Source: Nannocystis bainbridge (lineage in GTDB: Bacteria > Myxococcota_A > Polyangia > Nannocystales > Nannocystaceae). Taken from it: a stretch of DNA of 64,000 nt. Positions within the stretch are counted from its first letter, which is position 1. The number at the start of each line of letters is the position of its first letter. The translations under genes were made by a program, and so were the position numbers. Shown one piece after another: positions 21,191 to 30,180 of this stretch. Below the pieces are notes generated by a model. The model was not told the DNA's origin, did no database searches, and worked only from the letters and a program-made list of their open reading frames with translations. The stretch spans positions 1 to 64,000 of the forward strand of contig NZ_JAQNDL010000001.1 in the NCBI RefSeq assembly GCF_028368995.1, given 5' to 3'.

Positions 21191-21608
21191 GAGTGACCTG
21201 GCGCTCCGGACAGGTCTGGCCCCGGGGGCGCTGCGTCCGCCCGGAGCATGAGCGAACTACGCTGCGGGCCGGTCACGCGAGGGGCGCGCTGCGCCGTCGG
21301 CACGAGTGACCTGGCGCTCAGGACAGGTCTCGCCACGGGTGCGCTGCTTCCGCTCGGAGCATGAGAGAACTGCGCTGCAGTTTGGTCACGCGAGAGGCGC
21401 GCTGCGCCGTCGGCACGAGTGACCTGGCGCTCAGGACAGGTCTCGCCACGGGTGCGCTGCTCAGAGCCTGCGCTGCGGACCAGTCACGCGAAAGGCGCGC
21501 TGCGATCTGTACGAGTGACCTGGCGCTCGGGACAGGTCGAACGGCGGGCGCGCGTTCCCTCAGAGCCTGAGCGGCCTGCTGCGGACAGCGCACGCGACGG
21601 CGCTGCGC
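21191..21608. repeat. Tandem repeat, 113-bp unit, four copies
   Basis: Copies begin with gagtgacctggcgctc at 21191, 21304, 21417 and 21513. The first two are exactly 113 bp and clearly similar along their whole length; the third has lost 17 bp and the fourth is diverged. Each copy carries one 14-bp hairpin unit (CCTG-GCGCTC-GGA-CAGG form). The frames through it are not credible genes. The remainder of 21083-21676 holds nothing else I can name. Confidence 0.85.
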
Positions 21609-21676
21609 CTCGAAGCCGAGGCCTGGCCCTCCGGACAGAGCCTCCGTCACGCGCCGGCCTCAGGCAGCCCCGCGCT

Positions 21677-24600
21677 TCAGACCTTCTTGTCGCGCGGCCC
21701 CGGCTTCACTGCAGGTTTGGTCGCGTCGTCGGTCTCGGGGCCCTTCGGCCCGAGCGGCGCGCGCGGCAGCAACCCGCCAGGTCCGCCGCCGGGGATCGGG
21801 ATGTCGAACAGCCCGGACTTGCCCTGCGATCGCGACCCCGGACCGATCGGCTCGAAGGGCCGGGGCGCGGGCTTCGGCTCCGCTTCCTGAGCCGGGACCG
21901 GCTCCGCGGCGGCCGGCTTCGCACCTGTCCCGGAGGACATGCCCGAAGTACCAGCTGCTCCGGAGCTCGCCGGCTTCACGCCTGTCCCCGAGGACATGCT
22001 CGAAGCGCCAGCCGCGCCCGGTCGCGTCGGCGCCGCGGGCCCGACGCTGGTCGTCGGGCCCTTCGCCGCCGGGCTCGCCGCTGCGGGCGCAGGCCTCGCC
22101 GCCCCCCCGAGCGGCGACGCCGAACCTGTCCCGACAGCTTTGTCCGCCCCGCCAGGCGCGCTCGTCGACCTCGCGGCCGGGGCCGCGCCCGCCGGCTTCG
22201 TCGCCTCGCTCGCCGTCTGCGGGCTCTTCGTGGTCACCGGCCCGCTCACCGTGGGCCCGCTCGCGGCGCTCGCGGCCTTCACCAGCCCGCTCGCCACCGG
22301 CGTGCTCGCGGCGCTCGCGGCCTTCACCGGTCCGCTCGCCACCGGCGTGCTCGCGGCGCTCGCGGCCTTCACCGGCCCGCTCGTCGGTCGATTCGTCGAT
22401 GGCCCCGGAGCCGCCTTCACCGCCCCGCTCGTCGGCCGGCCGCTCGGCTGCACCGGCGCTCCGCCGGCGGCCTTCACCGGCCCGCTCGTCGCTCGGCCCG
22501 TCGGCTGCGCCGCTCCCGTGCCGGCCGCAAAACTCGTCGCACCAGTCGCAGGCTTCGCCGCTCCGCCGGCCTTCGCCGGCTCCGCAGCGCTCCCTGCTTT
22601 CACGGGCCCGCTCGCCCCCGCAGGGCTCGCGGCCTTCACCGGCCCGCTGGCGACCCCCGCCGTCCTCGTCGCCGCGTTCGCCTCGCTCGCCGCGGGCAGC
22701 GGTCCCGAGGCCGCCCGGCCCGCCGCGGTCGACACCGTCGCGCCCACGCCCGAAGGCGCGCGCCCTGGCGTCGGCGACGACCACCGCGGCGCCTCGCCCG
22801 GCTTGCTCACGCTCGTCTCCGGGGTCGTGGTCGGGCGAGTCGGCAGCGCCCCACCCGGCGGCGCGAACGTCTTGCCCGGCGCCGCGGGTGACACCGCCGG
22901 CTGGCCATGCGCCGGCGTGGCCGGCCTGCCCGCAGGGACAGGTCCCGAAGCACCTGTCCCGGGGGACACCACCGGCTGCCCGTGCGCCGGCGTCAACGAC
23001 CTGCTCGCCGGGACAGGTCCCGAAGCACCTGTCCCCGGAGACACGCTCGGCTGACCCATCACCGGCGTCGGCCGGCTCCCGAGCCCCGCCCCAGGCACCG
23101 CCGCGGGCTGACCCATCACCGGCGTCGGCCGGCTCCCGAGCCCCGCTCCAGGCACCGCCGCGGGCTGCCCCATCACCGGCGTCGGCCGGCTCCCGAGCCC
23201 CGTCGCAGGCACCGCCGCGGGCTGACCCATCACCGGCGTCGGCCGGCTCCCGAGCCCCGTCGCAGGCACCGCCGCGGGCTGACCCATCACCGGCGTCGGC
23301 CGGCTCCCGAGCCCACCGATCCCCGAAGGAGGCGCCGCCGCGGGCTGCCCCATCACCGGCGTCGGCCTGCCCGTCGGCAGCCCGCCCAGCGCGGCCGGCC
23401 GCGTCGGCGCCGGCCCGACCACCGTCTGCCCCATCGGCTTGCTGGCCGCGGGCCCGGACAGACCTGTCCCCGCGCGCATGCTCGATGGGACAGGTCCCGA
23501 AGCACCTGCCCCGCGCGACATGTCCGTACCGACATGTCCCGGAGCACCGGTCGCTTGCGCCTGGGCCGCGCGCACGCTCTCCGGCACCGGCAGCTCGGCC
23601 GGCACCATCATCTGCACCGTGGCCTCGTTGGGGTCGGGCTCGCCGTCCTCGAGCTCGTCGACCTCGTCGGCGTCGACCTCGGCGACATCGTCGTCAACCG
23701 CGTCGGCGTAGCCCTGCTCGGCCTCGCCGTCGCCCGCCGCGGCCTCGTCGTACTCGCCCTCGCCCGCCGCGGCCTCGTCGTACTCGCCCTCGCCCGCCGC
23801 GGCCTCGTCGTACTCGCCCTCGCCCGCCGCGGCCTCGCCCTCGCCCTCGCCGTACTCGCCCTCGTAGGCGCCGCTGTGGCCCAGCGGCTCGTCATCGGCC
23901 GCAGCGGCGATCGTCTCGGCCGCGGCCGCGTCGTCGAGCTCGGAGGAGCTCGCGGGCTGCTCGTCGGCCTCGACGGCGATCTCCACGGAGCTCGGCCCCG
24001 CGGCCTTGACCGGCTTCGACTCCGGCCGGTCGTCGGCGCGCGCGGGGATCCCCAGCGACGCGCGCCGCTCCTCGAGGATCTTGCGCAGCTCGGCCTTGCC
24101 CTCGCGGGTCAGCAGCGTCCGCGAGCGCGCCTTGGGAGCCTCGGCGGCGATGTTCACCCCGGTCCCGCTGCCGGCCGCGAGCGCCTTCGCCCGCAGCGTC
24201 TCGTCGACGTTGATCTCGAAGTCCTCGGGCACTGGCCCATCGGCCAGGTTGGCGAACGGCCCGCTCACGCTCGGCGCCGGCTTCTGGGGCGCGGGCGCGA
24301 GCGGCAGGCTGCGCGGGCGCGCCGAGCCGGCCATCGGGTCGGTCTTCGGCCGCGCACCGACGAGCGTCGGCGTGGTCGAGGCGCGCACCGGCGGCGCGCG
24401 CGGCTCCTCCCAGTCGTCCTCTTCGCACAGCTGGTTCAGGACATCCTGGACCACCACGCGCATCACGTTGGCACTCGGCCACCGCGCCATCGGCTCGAAC
24501 GCGAGGGCCCGGTCGACCAGCTCGATGAGCGGCCGCGGCAGGTCGGGCCGCAGCGTCGCCAGCGATCGCGCCGGCGTGCGGGCCACCGCGAGCAGGCGCT

Positions 24601-25309
24601 CGATCACCGGGCCGATGGCCGGGAAGACCGTCTCGCCCGACATCGCCCGGAACATGGTCGCCGCGATCGACCACAGGTCGCTGCGCGCGTCGAGGTTCTC
24701 GTTGTCGGCGCGGGCCTGCTCGGGCGCGATGTACGAGACCGTGCCGAACACGATGCCGTCGCTCTGGTCGAGCGCCTCGGCCGACAGCTCGCGCACGCGG
24801 GCCAGCCCGAAGTCCAACAGCTTCACGCTGCCGTCGCGGCACAGGAAGATGTTGGCCGGCTTGATGTCGCGGTGAAGGATGCCCTTCGAGTGGGCGGACG
24901 CGAGCACCTCGAGCAGCGCGTCCGTCATCTCGAGCACGGCCACCGGGGGCAGCAGGCCCAGTCGCTCCAGACGTCCCTCGAGCGACTCGCCCTCGAGCAG
25001 CTCCATCACCAGGTACACGTCGCCCTCTTCGGTGATGTCGTCGTCGAGGACGTGGACCGCGTTGCGATGGCCGACGCTGTTGGCCGCGTAACCTTCGCGC
25101 AGGAAGCGGCGCCGCGCCTGCTCGTTGCGCAGGAAGAGCGTGTGCAACACCTTGAGCGCCGCGCGGTTGCCGTTGCGATGCGTGGCCGCGTACACCGACG
25201 CCATGCCGCCGATGGCGATCAGGCTGTCGAGGTGCCACTTGTTTCGCAGCCACCGGCCCACGCGACTCTGGGCCTCCGACAAGAATCTTGTGCTGCTGCC
25301 CCCGACCAA
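21677..25309 (-). CDS. Large Ser/Thr protein kinase with repetitive Pro/Ala/Gly tail
   Basis: The 1210-residue product has one kinase domain (about 25-295): Gly-loop IAIGGMASVY, Lys in RAALKVLH, catalytic HRDIKPANIF (146-155), DFGLA (166-170) and YIAPEQ. The 900-residue tail is low complexity: an acidic part with three tandem GEGEYDEAAA copies, five to six copies of a 19-residue unit containing SRPTPVMGQPA, three copies of a 15-residue TPVASGPVKAASAAS unit, and several GTGASGPVP stretches encoded by the 14-bp repeat. No membrane segment is evident. The frame opens with TTG 25309; GTG 25261 has GGAGG upstream and is an equally good start. It diverges from another kinase gene. The tail may be a flexible docking region. 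Confidence 0.88.
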   Translation of the reverse strand: MVGGSSTRFLSEAQSRVGRWLRNKWHLDSLIAIGGMASVYAATHRNGNRAALKVLHTLFLRNEQARRRFLREGYAANSVGHRNAVHVLDDDITEEGDVYLVMELLEGESLEGRLERLGLLPPVAVLEMTDALLEVLASAHSKGILHRDIKPANIFLCRDGSVKLLDFGLARVRELSAEALDQSDGIVFGTVSYIAPEQARADNENLDARSDLWSIAATMFRAMSGETVFPAIGPVIERLLAVARTPARSLATLRPDLPRPLIELVDRALAFEPMARWPSANVMRVVVQDVLNQLCEEDDWEEPRAPPVRASTTPTLVGARPKTDPMAGSARPRSLPLAPAPQKPAPSVSGPFANLADGPVPEDFEINVDETLRAKALAAGSGTGVNIAAEAPKARSRTLLTREGKAELRKILEERRASLGIPARADDRPESKPVKAAGPSSVEIAVEADEQPASSSELDDAAAAETIAAAADDEPLGHSGAYEGEYGEGEGEAAAGEGEYDEAAAGEGEYDEAAAGEGEYDEAAAGDGEAEQGYADAVDDDVAEVDADEVDELEDGEPDPNEATVQMMVPAELPVPESVRAAQAQATGAPGHVGTDMSRGAGASGPVPSSMRAGTGLSGPAASKPMGQTVVGPAPTRPAALGGLPTGRPTPVMGQPAAAPPSGIGGLGSRPTPVMGQPAAVPATGLGSRPTPVMGQPAAVPATGLGSRPTPVMGQPAAVPGAGLGSRPTPVMGQPAAVPGAGLGSRPTPVMGQPSVSPGTGASGPVPASRSLTPAHGQPVVSPGTGASGPVPAGRPATPAHGQPAVSPAAPGKTFAPPGGALPTRPTTTPETSVSKPGEAPRWSSPTPGRAPSGVGATVSTAAGRAASGPLPAASEANAATRTAGVASGPVKAASPAGASGPVKAGSAAEPAKAGGAAKPATGATSFAAGTGAAQPTGRATSGPVKAAGGAPVQPSGRPTSGAVKAAPGPSTNRPTSGPVKAASAASTPVASGPVKAASAASTPVASGLVKAASAASGPTVSGPVTTKSPQTASEATKPAGAAPAARSTSAPGGADKAVGTGSASPLGGAARPAPAAASPAAKGPTTSVGPAAPTRPGAAGASSMSSGTGVKPASSGAAGTSGMSSGTGAKPAAAEPVPAQEAEPKPAPRPFEPIGPGSRSQGKSGLFDIPIPGGGPGGLLPRAPLGPKGPETDDATKPAVKPGPRDKKV
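21924..22012. repeat. 14-bp hairpin units inside the large kinase gene
   Basis: Two blocks, CCTG-CATG-CAGC at 21924/21938/21952 and at 21981/21995/22009, have 10-bp spacers (TCCCGGAGGA, TCCCCGAGGA). They encode GMSSGTG-type peptides in the tail. Confidence 0.75.
22259..22395. repeat. In-frame 45-bp tandem repeat in the kinase gene
   Basis: About three copies of a 45-bp unit (gctcgcggcgctcgcggcc...) encode the 15-residue TPVASGPVKAASAAS unit. Confidence 0.75.
22925..23045. repeat. 14-bp hairpin units inside the large kinase gene
   Basis: Cores lie at 22925, 22939, 22953 and 22967, and again at 23000, 23014, 23028 and 23042, all with 10-bp spacers and paired as CCTG/CAGG. The two blocks are near-copies and encode GTGASGPVP. 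Confidence 0.8.
23054..23370. repeat. In-frame 57-bp tandem repeat in the kinase gene
   Basis: Copies of a 57-bp unit begin at 23054, 23111, 23168, 23225 and 23282, with a last one at 23348. Each encodes a 19-residue unit containing SRPTPVMGQPA. The near-identity of the copies suggests recent expansion. Confidence 0.85.
23463..23550. repeat. 14-bp phased hairpin array, seven cores, in coding DNA
   Basis: Cores CCTG, CATG, CAGG, CCTG, CATG, CATG and CCGG lie at 23463, 23477, 23491, 23505, 23519, 23533 and 23547, all exactly 14 bp apart, wholly inside the open frame of the large kinase. Confidence 0.88.
23739..23840. repeat. In-frame 30-bp tandem repeat in the kinase gene
   Basis: Three or more copies of a 30-bp unit encode the acidic decapeptide GEGEYDEAAA. 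Confidence 0.8.
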
Positions 25310-25625
25310 GCTGGCCCAGGATCACGACTGAGGGCGTAATGTGTCAAGCGCGCTGGGGGGCACGCGCCGCAGCCAGTTGCGGTCGGTCGCAAAGCCGCGG
25401 TCGCCGCCCCCGCCCCGCCCCGCCGCCAGCGGCCTCATGCGCCGCGAACGTCGCTCGGCGGGCCTTTGCGCGGCCTGTCGGGCGGATCCGCCCGAACCGG
25501 TCGTCCGCGGTCATGCGGGCCCCGACGGCCGTGTGCGCGTCCCCTCCGAGCGGCCGCAGGTGCCTCGCCGCGCGCTTTCGCCGGTTTTTTGGTCGTCTGC
25601 CGCCGCGGGTCTACGCTCCTACACC
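25310..25625. other. Divergent intergenic region between two kinase genes
   Basis: This 316-bp, very GC-rich stretch should hold the promoters of both kinases. Near the rightward start, TCTACGCT lies about 14 nt before GTG 25626 and may be a -10 box. No convincing gene or 14-bp array is present. Confidence 0.4.
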
Positions 25626-26579
25626 GTGGAACTCGCAACCGCGCAGCGTCCGACGCTCTCCGACCTCGGCGATCACGTGCCGGGCGGCGAAGTGATCGAG
25701 CTGCCGGTCGAGATCGACAGCCCGCTCGAGCACCTCGAGCGCTACACCGTGCTCCGCCTGATCGGGGCCGGCGGCATGGGTAAGATCTACCAGGGCTACG
25801 ACAGCCTGCTCGAGCGCAACGTGGCGCTCAAGGTCATGCACGCCGACATCCCGGCGCGCGAGCAGCGACGCTTCCGCCGCGAGGCGATCCTCGGCGCGCG
25901 CCTGCTGCACCCCTGCCTCGTGCGCGTCTACGACATGGGCGTCGACCACCGCGGCCACACCGAGTGGATGGCGATGGAGTACCTGCCCGGCACCGACATG
26001 CTGCGGCTGCTCGACGCCACCCGCGCGCGCGGCCGGGCGCTGCCGTGGCCGGCCCTGGTGCGCGGCCTGACGCAGGTGCTGATGGCGCTGCAGTACCTTC
26101 ACGACTGCCGGGTGGTCCACTGCGATGTGAAGCCCGCCAACATGTTCGTGACCCGCGATCCGAACACGCGCTTCCTTACCACCAAGCTGCTCGACCTCGG
26201 CATCGCCTACGACCTCGACGGCCCGCGCCCCGGCCCGACCGAGCCGCTCTGCGGCGACCCCAACTACCTCGCCCCCGAGCAGACGGTGCACGGCGGGATC
26301 ATCGAGCCGCGCACCGACATCTACGCCCTCGGCGTCAGCCTCTACGAGCTGGCCACCGGCGTGCTCCCGTTCGAGGAGCTCACGAGCGCCCCGCTGCACG
26401 AGCTGCTGCAGGCCCAGCGCGACCTGACCCCGCCGCCGCCGAGCTCGCGCATGCCCGCCAGCACGCCGCCGGAGATCGCGGACAGGCTCGACTGGATCTT
26501 CAGCCGCGCCTGCGCCAAGGATCCCGCGCGTCGCTACCCGAGCGCGCGGGCCATGCAGGCCGCGCTCGGCGCAGAGTGA
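25626..26579 (+). CDS. Ser/Thr protein kinase, kinase domain only
   Basis: From GTG 25626 the product is 317 residues and almost all kinase domain: LIGAGGMGKIYQGY (45-58), Lys69 in VALKVMH, catalytic HCDVKPANMF (165-174), then DLGIAYDL (190-197), where DLG replaces the usual DFG, and YLAPEQ. It has no tail, membrane segment or sensor domain. The frame continues upstream to 25341 but that part is Arg/Pro-rich run-through of the intergenic region. It diverges from the large kinase and is followed 112 bp later by a histidine kinase gene on the same strand, so the two could be cotranscribed and work in one signal path. Confidence 0.88.
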   Translation: MELATAQRPTLSDLGDHVPGGEVIELPVEIDSPLEHLERYTVLRLIGAGGMGKIYQGYDSLLERNVALKVMHADIPAREQRRFRREAILGARLLHPCLVRVYDMGVDHRGHTEWMAMEYLPGTDMLRLLDATRARGRALPWPALVRGLTQVLMALQYLHDCRVVHCDVKPANMFVTRDPNTRFLTTKLLDLGIAYDLDGPRPGPTEPLCGDPNYLAPEQTVHGGIIEPRTDIYALGVSLYELATGVLPFEELTSAPLHELLQAQRDLTPPPPSSRMPASTPPEIADRLDWIFSRACAKDPARRYPSARAMQAALGAE

Positions 26580-26691
26580 GTCGCAGCTCGGGCGAACCCT
26601 GCCCGCGGCTCACTGCCCCCGATCGTTGATGGGGTGCGGCCTTGGAGCCTCGCTTGCCGACGTCGATCGCCGATGCGTATGATCGCGCAGC

Positions 26692-28641
26692 GTGCTGAAG
26701 ACCGTCCGTGTCCCGCCGCGGTTCGAGCCGCTGTTCGAGCAGGCGCAGGAGTTTGTCGGGCGGATCTTCGCCGAGCGTAGCGACATCCCTGACAAGGGCC
26801 GGATCGAGGTCTTCGGCCAGCGCTACATGCTCGTGCGGGCGCGGGCCATGTCGGTCGAGTTCTTCGAGATGGTCCAGCGGCTGTACCGCGACAAGGGCCA
26901 GGACGAGGCGCTGGGGGTCGCGCGGAGCCTGTTGTTCGACATCGCTCACGCCATGGGGCTCTCGGACGCCAACGACTTCGCCGAGCGCATGCATTTGCAA
27001 GATCCGATCGCCCGGCTGTCCGCGGGCCCCATCCACTTCTCGCACTCCGGGTGGGCCTTCGTGGACATCTCGCCCGAGAGTCGTCCGGCCCCGGACGAGA
27101 GCTTCTACCTCCTCTACGATCACCCCTACTCGTTCGAATCGGACTCGTGGATCGACGCCGGCAAGCGGCCCGATTTCCCCGTATGCGTGATGAACGCTGG
27201 TTACTCCTCGGGTTGGTGCGAAGCCAGCTTCGGGGTCCCGCTGGTGGCGACGGAGATCCTCTGCCGGGCCAAGGGCGACGATCACTGTCGCTTCATCATG
27301 GCCCACCCCTCCCGGATCGAGGGCTACATCGACGCCTACCTCCACGGCCAGCCGCACCTCGCCGCTCACGTCACGCGCTACGAGATCCCCGGCTTCTTCT
27401 CGCGCAAGCAGCAGGAGGACGAGCTCAAGAGCCGCGAGGAGCAGTACCGCGGGATCTTCGAGGCCGGCACCAACGCCCTCCTCATCCTCGACGAGGCCGG
27501 CGTGATCGTGCAGGCCAACCCGGCCGCCTCGCGGCTGTTCCGCTGCTCGCGCCCCGAGCTCGCCGGGCGCAGCTTCGCCGATCTGCTGAACGCTGGCGCC
27601 GACCTGTTCGCCCGCCTGCGCGCGGCCGTCCACGATCACGGCCACTTCCTGTCCGAAGGGACAGCCACCGCCACCGACGGCCGCACCTACGTCGTCGAGC
27701 TGCGGGGCGCCCGCTTCCGCCTGCAGAACCGCGACCACCTGCTGGCCGTGCTGACCGACATCACCGAGCAGAACCGGGCCCAGCTCGCGCTGCGCCAGGC
27801 CCACGACGAGCTCGAGCAGCGGGTCCGCGAGCGCACCGCCGAGCTCGAGCGGCTCAACCAGCAGCTCCACCTCCTCAACGGCCAGTTGGTCTCCGCGCGC
27901 GACTCGGCGATCGACGCCAGCCGGGCCAAGAGCGCCTTCCTCGCCAACATGAGCCACGAGCTGCGGACCCCGCTCAACGCCATCATCGGCTACAGCGAGC
28001 TGCTCGAGGACGAGAGCGGCGAGGAGGGCCGCCAGCACCTCGACCTCGGCGACCTCGGCAAGATCCGCGGCTCCGCCCGCCACCTGCTCGCCCTCATCAA
28101 CGACATCCTCGACGTCTCCAAGATCGAGGCCGGCAAGATGGAGCTGTTCGTCGAGGACTTCGCCGTCGACGAGTTGGTCGCGGAGGTCGTCGCCACCATC
28201 GAGCCGCTCGTGCGCAAGAACGACAACCGGCTCGAGATCACCACCCGCCCCGGCCTCGGCGCCGTCGCCCTCGACCGCACCAAGGTCAAGCAGATCATCA
28301 TCAACCTGCTCGGCAACGCCTGCAAGTTCACCCACAGCGGCGTCATCGGCCTCCTCGTCGCGCGCGAGGATGGGCCGCACGGCGAGCAGCTCGTCGTCGC
28401 CGTCCAGGACACCGGCATCGGCATCGACCCGACCCGCCTCGAGGAGCTGTTCCAGCCGTTCCGCCAGGCCGACGAGTCGACCACCCGCAAGTACGGCGGC
28501 ACCGGCCTCGGCCTGTCGATCAGCCGCCACTACGCCGAGATGATGCGCGGCCGCATCGACGCCCGCAGCGCCCCCGGCCAGGGCTCGACCTTCACCGTCA
28601 CCCTGCCCCTCTCCGCCCGCGGCGTCGAAGCGGCCGAGTGA
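26692..28641 (+). CDS. V4R-PAS sensor histidine kinase
   Basis: The 649-residue product starts at GTG 26692. Residues 1-210 resemble the XylR N-terminal/V4R small-ligand domain, ending in SSGWCEASFGVPLVATEIL and CRAKGDDHCRFIMAHP. A PAS domain spans about 245-355 (GIFEAGTNALLILDEAG), then a coiled coil rich in Glu/Leu. The kinase core follows: H-box FLANMSHELRTPLNAIIGY (His near 425), N-box IIINLLGNACKFT, G1 VQDTGIGIDPTRLEELF and G2 GTGLGLSISRHY. There is no receiver domain and no membrane segment, so it is a soluble ligand- and PAS-sensing kinase. Its response regulator is not in the window. Confidence 0.92.
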   Translation: MLKTVRVPPRFEPLFEQAQEFVGRIFAERSDIPDKGRIEVFGQRYMLVRARAMSVEFFEMVQRLYRDKGQDEALGVARSLLFDIAHAMGLSDANDFAERMHLQDPIARLSAGPIHFSHSGWAFVDISPESRPAPDESFYLLYDHPYSFESDSWIDAGKRPDFPVCVMNAGYSSGWCEASFGVPLVATEILCRAKGDDHCRFIMAHPSRIEGYIDAYLHGQPHLAAHVTRYEIPGFFSRKQQEDELKSREEQYRGIFEAGTNALLILDEAGVIVQANPAASRLFRCSRPELAGRSFADLLNAGADLFARLRAAVHDHGHFLSEGTATATDGRTYVVELRGARFRLQNRDHLLAVLTDITEQNRAQLALRQAHDELEQRVRERTAELERLNQQLHLLNGQLVSARDSAIDASRAKSAFLANMSHELRTPLNAIIGYSELLEDESGEEGRQHLDLGDLGKIRGSARHLLALINDILDVSKIEAGKMELFVEDFAVDELVAEVVATIEPLVRKNDNRLEITTRPGLGAVALDRTKVKQIIINLLGNACKFTHSGVIGLLVAREDGPHGEQLVVAVQDTGIGIDPTRLEELFQPFRQADESTTRKYGGTGLGLSISRHYAEMMRGRIDARSAPGQGSTFTVTLPLSARGVEAAE

Positions 28642-28646
28642 TCGGA

Positions 28647-28734
28647 CATGTCCTTCGCGGCATGTCCGAGGGGGCATGCGCGGAAGAGCATGCTCTCCGA
28701 GACATGTCCCCGAGGGCATGTCTCAGGGAACACG
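28647..28734. repeat. 14-bp phased hairpin array, seven cores, convergent junction
   Basis: Six CATG cores at 28647, 28661, 28675, 28689, 28703 and 28717 and a final CACG at 28731 have exact 10-bp spacers (TCCTTCGCGG, TCCGAGGGGG and so on). It lies between the 3' ends of the histidine kinase (+) and pirin (-) genes and is one of the cleanest arrays in the window. Confidence 0.92.
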
Positions 28735-28813
28735 TTGAACCCGGCTCCGCCGTACCGCTAGCGTGCGTCGGTCGGCACGACCGTGAACGCTCGCCGCGCC
28801 GCCTTCACCGGGC

Positions 28814-29755
28814 TCAGCCGAGCAAGCGGCCCGAGCGGTAGTCCGCGAACGCCTGCCGCAGCTCCTCGTCCGTGTTCATCACGAACGGCCCGCGGCGGGC
28901 CACCGGCTCGCGCAGCGGCCGGCCGGCGAGCACCAGCAGCCGCGCCCCTGCGTCGCTCGAGAGCGCCAGCGTGTCGCCGTGGCCGAGCACGCCGATCTGG
29001 CCCTTGCGCAGCTCACGGCCGTCGCTGCCGAGCTGGACCGCACCGTCGAGCACGTAGGCGAACGACGCCAGGTCGCAGGCGATGTGCTGCCGCATGGCCG
29101 CGCCGGCCGCGAGCGTCACGTCCATCACCAGCGGCTTCACCGTAACCCCGTCGACCGGCCCACGCTTGCCCGCCAGCTCACCGGCGACCAGCCGCACCTG
29201 CGCGTCGTCGACCTGCAGCGTCGGGATCGTCTCCGGTCCCAGCTCCTGGTAGCGGGGCTTCGTCATCTTCTCCGCGGCCGGCAAGTTGACCCACAGCTGG
29301 AAGGCCCACAGCTCGCCGTCGTCCTGCGGCTGCGGCATCTCCTCGTGCACGATCCCGCGGCCGGCCGTCATCCACTGCGCCGCGCCGGCCCCGATCCGTC
29401 CGTGGTTGCCGACGCTGTCGCGGTGCTCGAACGCCCCGGCGAGCACGTACGAGACCGTCTCGAAGCCGCGGTGCGGATGCTGCGGGAAGCCGGCCTGGAA
29501 CTCGTCGGGCCGATCGCTGCGGATCTCGTCGAGCATCAGGAACGGATCGAGCGCCGGCAAATCGCGATGCCCGAGCGCGCGCCGGATGGTGACGCCGGCC
29601 CCGTCGCGCGACGCGTGGAAATCGTGCACTGCCGTCATGTCGCGCACCGTCGCGCTCTTCTTCACCAGCGGCGTGGTAATCGCCGGCGGCGTACAGCCGG
29701 TGAAGAGCAGAGCGGGAGCGGCCTTCAAGAGCGCGCGACGCGTCGGTGCGGACAC
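28814..29755 (-). CDS. Pirin-family protein with an export signal
   Basis: The 313-residue product has an N-terminal RRALLKAAPALLFTGC, a twin-Arg plus lipobox-like signal, so it may be exported as a Tat lipoprotein. The pirin bicupin follows from about residue 45: the metal-binding motif PQHPHRGFETVSYVLAG with two His, then HRDSVGNHGRIGAGAAQWMTAGRGIVHEEMP, both family signatures. Some pirins oxidise quercetin; others are nuclear cofactors, so the function is open. The start is GTG 29755. An exported pirin is unusual. The neighbour across the 3' end is the histidine kinase. Confidence 0.88.
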   Translation of the reverse strand: MSAPTRRALLKAAPALLFTGCTPPAITTPLVKKSATVRDMTAVHDFHASRDGAGVTIRRALGHRDLPALDPFLMLDEIRSDRPDEFQAGFPQHPHRGFETVSYVLAGAFEHRDSVGNHGRIGAGAAQWMTAGRGIVHEEMPQPQDDGELWAFQLWVNLPAAEKMTKPRYQELGPETIPTLQVDDAQVRLVAGELAGKRGPVDGVTVKPLVMDVTLAAGAAMRQHIACDLASFAYVLDGAVQLGSDGRELRKGQIGVLGHGDTLALSSDAGARLLVLAGRPLREPVARRGPFVMNTDEELRQAFADYRSGRLLG

Positions 29756-30180
29756 GCCCCCACGCTAAGCCCGCGTGCACAGCGTTTCAACCTCCTGGCG
29801 ATCCACCGCTACGTCACGCGTCACGGCATGTCCCAACGGTCATGTGTCCGCCGCGGCGAGTCCGCCGAACCATGCGTCCGCTGGATCCACGCCCCGCTCT
29901 TCATCGATCGACGCGGCGAGGCAAGACACGGGCCAGTTTTCCTCGGTCGCCACGCGCGGGACCTCCTTCAATTTCGGCGAGCACCGCGGCCGGCCGAGTT
30001 CGGCCCGCGCCCCGAAGCCGACTGCACGCGCGAGCAGCCACGACTCGCATCGTTCGCCGCGGACGCTCGCCGGACTCTCGCGGACATCCACCGCGGTTCC
30101 GACCCGCGAAGATCGATCTCCATCCGGCCCGGCGGTCGGCCTCACCGGGCCCATCGCTGCCATCCACCGATGAGGCTCGC
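29756..30180. other. Gene-free stretch of 425 bp
   Basis: I see no convincing gene. It holds one 14-bp repeat unit, CATG-TCCCAACGGT-CATG, at 29827-29844. Confidence 0.5.

Noticed and set aside
28647..28734. Calling each array a Rho-independent terminator
   Set aside because: The hairpins are short, overlap one another and no U-run follows, so the label is not supported even though a 3'-end function is suggested by position.
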